A stretch of DNA of 7,607 bases from NCBI GenBank assembly GCA_020844525.1, contig JAJGAH010000111.1, positions 1 to 7,607 on the forward strand. The letters run 5' to 3'. Positions 6,912 to 7,607 of this stretch are shown here, in pieces (within the stretch, counting starts at the first letter, position 1; every line of letters starts with the position of its first letter). The notes beneath the pieces were generated by a model. That model ran no database searches, was not told where the DNA came from, and saw only the letters and a program-made list of their open reading frames with translations. The DNA comes from Eubacterium sp. (GTDB lineage Bacteria; Bacillota; Clostridia; Lachnospirales; Lachnospiraceae). The translations under genes were made by a program, and so were the position numbers.

Positions 6912-7112
6912 AAGGCAGGGATTTCATAGTCCTGTCGTCATTCGCATACCGGTTGTAACAAAGATTGATCATGGTCTTTGAAGCTGCGGAACTCCTCAGG
7001 CGCTTTGCGCCTTCGTCAGACAGTCCTCGCAATATCATTTATCGGAAAATTACGGATCAATCTTTTAACAACCGGTAATGCTCTGACAAATGGACTATGA
7101 AATTCCTGCCTT
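6912..7112. repeat. 201-bp inverted-repeat element (MITE-like, or a structured RNA)
   Basis: The outer arms, 6912-6932 and 7092-7112, are reverse complements at 20 of 21 positions; the one difference would be a G-U pair in plus-strand RNA. After an unpaired stretch of 14-15 bases on each side comes a second paired block, 6947-6970 with 7055-7077 (both containing TACCGGTTGT and AAGATTGATC, with a small mismatch between them). The centre (6971-7054) carries a local hairpin AGGCGC-TTT-GCGCCT (6998-7012). No transposase is present and no convincing target duplication is seen. It may be a non-autonomous miniature element, a large palindromic intergenic repeat, or a noncoding RNA. An open frame across it (93 codons, minus strand) has no SD and looks spurious. 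Confidence 0.75.
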
Positions 7113-7131
7113 CAAATCCGGAAGGTTTTTT
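7109..7131 (+). terminator. Candidate intrinsic terminator at the right end of the inverted repeat
   Basis: CCTTC (7109-7113), loop AAATCCG, GAAGG (7121-7125), then six T (7126-7131). The T-run is adjacent and on the plus strand, but the stem is only 5 bp. The left stem strand overlaps the last bases of the inverted repeat's right arm, so the arm pairing and this hairpin would compete in a plus-strand transcript. No good plus-strand promoter was found upstream of the element. Confidence 0.4.
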
Positions 7132-7196
7132 ATATGTTAATTTGCACAAAATTAGCGTGAAATATACCCCACCACATGGTATTATTTATTGTATAA

Positions 7197-7261
7197 GCTC
7201 TTCGAAAACACAGACAGGCTCGTCACGCGCAAAGCGTGTGTAAGAGACTGGCTGGGCTTTC
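7197..7261. repeat. 65-bp direct repeat, copy 1
   Basis: Identical to 7376-7440 at 64 of 65 positions, offset 179 bases (the difference is A at 7231 versus G at 7410). It runs from GCTCTTCGAAAACACAG to GGCTGGGCTTTC. It contains a small hairpin CACGCGC-AAA-GCGTGTG (7224-7240; 7 pairs, one of them G-U). The near identity in noncoding DNA points to recent duplication or to a conserved repeat family. A degenerate third version of its core (GTCACGCGAAGCG) is at 7285-7297. Confidence 0.9.
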
Positions 7262-7268
7262 GAAGGCA

Positions 7269-7320
7269 ACAGGTATGAGCACGGGTCACGCGAAGCGGGA
7301 CGTAAAGTGCGAATACCTGT
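7269..7320. repeat. Long hairpin between the direct repeats
   Basis: Arms 7269-7282 (ACAGGTATGAGCAC) and 7307-7320 (GTGCGAATACCTGT) match at 12 of 14 positions. Inside them is a second stem, GTCACGC-GAA-GCGGGAC (7285-7301), with 6 of 7 pairs. Together they form an elongated hairpin of about 52 nt. No T-run follows, so it is not a terminator. Confidence 0.65.
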
Positions 7321-7321
7321 A

Positions 7322-7355
7322 GGATTGCGGAAGCTGCGCAGCAGCGAAGCAATCC
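7322..7355. repeat. Second hairpin between the direct repeats, with an alternative pairing
   Basis: GGATTGC (7322-7328) pairs with GCAATCC (7349-7355), and inside GCTGC (7333-7337) pairs with GCAGC (7341-7345) around a 3-base loop. An alternative stem is AAGCTGCG (7331-7338) with CGCAGCTT (7355-7362), which would exclude the first. No coding role is seen. Confidence 0.55.
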
Positions 7356-7375
7356 GCAGCTTATACAATTTTCAT

Positions 7376-7440
7376 GCTCTTCGAAAACACAGACAGGCTC
7401 GTCACGCGCGAAGCGTGTGTAAGAGACTGGCTGGGCTTTC
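7376..7440. repeat. 65-bp direct repeat, copy 2, next to the SPFH gene
   Basis: Second copy of the 65-bp repeat at 7197-7261 (64/65). Its internal hairpin CACGCGC-GAA-GCGTGTG is at 7403-7419. It ends 28 bases before the ATG of the SPFH gene and 15 bases before that gene's SD, so any transcript of the gene starting upstream would carry it in its leader. Confidence 0.9.
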
Positions 7441-7468
7441 AAAACACAATCTTTGAAAGGAGTATTCT

Positions 7469-7607
7469 ATGATTCTGATTATTATCCTGGCGATTCTGGT
7501 CATCTGGCTGATTGCCGCAAATATCCGTATCGTCCCGCAGGCCGAAGCCTATGTCGTTGAACATCTTGGTAAATTCAAGACCGTCTGGAACGCCGGCCTG
7601 CATCTGA
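7469..7607 (+). CDS. SPFH/band-7 (stomatin/QmcA-like) membrane protein, N-terminus only
   Basis: 46 codons are visible before the right edge. Residues 1-17 form a hydrophobic anchor (MILIIILAILVIWLIAA), followed by NIRIVPQAEAYVVEHLGKF, the characteristic opening of the band-7 domain (I.IVPQ.EA.VVERLGKF in stomatin/QmcA relatives), and GLHL, which matches the conserved PGLH turn. These proteins form oligomeric membrane microdomain scaffolds, often partnered with an NfeD-like protein; no partner is in the window. Full-length members are usually about 300 aa. The ATG at 7469 has AAAGGAG (7456-7462), spaced 6 bases. No convincing promoter was found between 7131 and 7440; TTGCAC at 7142 and TATAAG at 7192 are isolated and badly spaced. 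The gene is divergent from the peptidase-like/cls operon. Confidence 0.88.
   Translation, partial: MILIIILAILVIWLIAANIRIVPQAEAYVVEHLGKFKTVWNAGLHL

Larger units (their letters stand above)
7188..7369. repeat. 12-bp perfect inverted repeats bracketing the first repeat unit
   Basis: ATTGTATAAGCT (7188-7199) and AGCTTATACAAT (7358-7369) are perfect reverse complements, 158 bases apart. They enclose the first 65-bp repeat and both following hairpins, so this stretch (182 bp) may be one mobile or folded unit with terminal inverted repeats. The left arm overlaps the first bases of the 65-bp repeat. Confidence 0.55.

Noticed and set aside
6757..7038. 93-codon minus-strand open frame over the inverted repeat
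   Set aside because: It runs through the repeat, the promoter and into the start of the peptidase-like gene, with no suitable SD and no recognisable domain.
6912..7131. 6S RNA
   Set aside because: The stem-bubble-stem shape is suggestive, but no promoter was found, no specific sequence signature was recognised, and a repeat element explains the high arm identity at least as well.
7197..7440. Possible CRISPR array
   Set aside because: Only two 65-bp copies 179 bases apart, no regular short spacers and no cas genes.
7182..7442. 86- and 60-codon minus-strand frames in the repeat cluster
   Set aside because: They are read-throughs of the 65-bp repeats in two frames, producing the same peptides in shifted registers; no SD and no reason to be translated.

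Overview
The window looks like a chromosomal segment of a Firmicute, most likely a Clostridia/Lachnospiraceae-type gut anaerobe. The basis is the SUF gene order C-B-D-S, strong purine-rich Shine-Dalgarno (SD) sequences (AGGAGG-like), sigmaA-type promoters and mixed base composition. This is an inference from style and gene order; no 16S or other diagnostic marker is present.

Region 1 (1-4320, minus strand) is a SUF iron-sulfur cluster assembly operon transcribed right to left: sufC (ATPase), sufB (scaffold), sufD (scaffold partner) and sufS (cysteine desulfurase, cut by the left edge before its active-site Cys). The genes are tightly coupled. The sufC and sufB stop codons are both built into the next gene's SD (TAAGGAG), and sufS starts inside the end of sufD. 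A near-consensus promoter (TTGCAA-17-TATAAT, 4286-4314) lies upstream of sufC, followed by a leader of about 125 nt with a perfect 9-bp inverted repeat and a TGATCA dyad. A sulfur acceptor such as sufU would be expected next, outside the window.

Region 2 (4451-6900, minus strand) is a probable two-gene operon: an unrecognised papain/C39-like cysteine-peptidase-fold protein, then a membrane cardiolipin synthase with two HKD motifs that probably starts at TTG. Its promoter (TTGTAC-18-TATAAT) has a perfect 12-bp palindrome over the -35 box.

Region 3 (6900-7468) is repeat-rich intergenic DNA without a convincing gene. It holds a 201-bp inverted-repeat element with two strongly paired arm blocks, a short hairpin plus T-run at its right end, and a second cluster in which two 65-bp direct repeats (64/65 identical) flank two hairpins. 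The second repeat copy ends 28 bases before the start of region 4.

Region 4 (7469-7607, plus strand) is the N-terminus of an SPFH/band-7 (stomatin/QmcA-like) membrane protein, cut by the right edge.

The coding content is mostly housekeeping. The parts least explained by known families are the palindromic repeat cluster between the divergent genes, the cysteine-peptidase-like gene beside cardiolipin synthase, and the leader and operator dyads.
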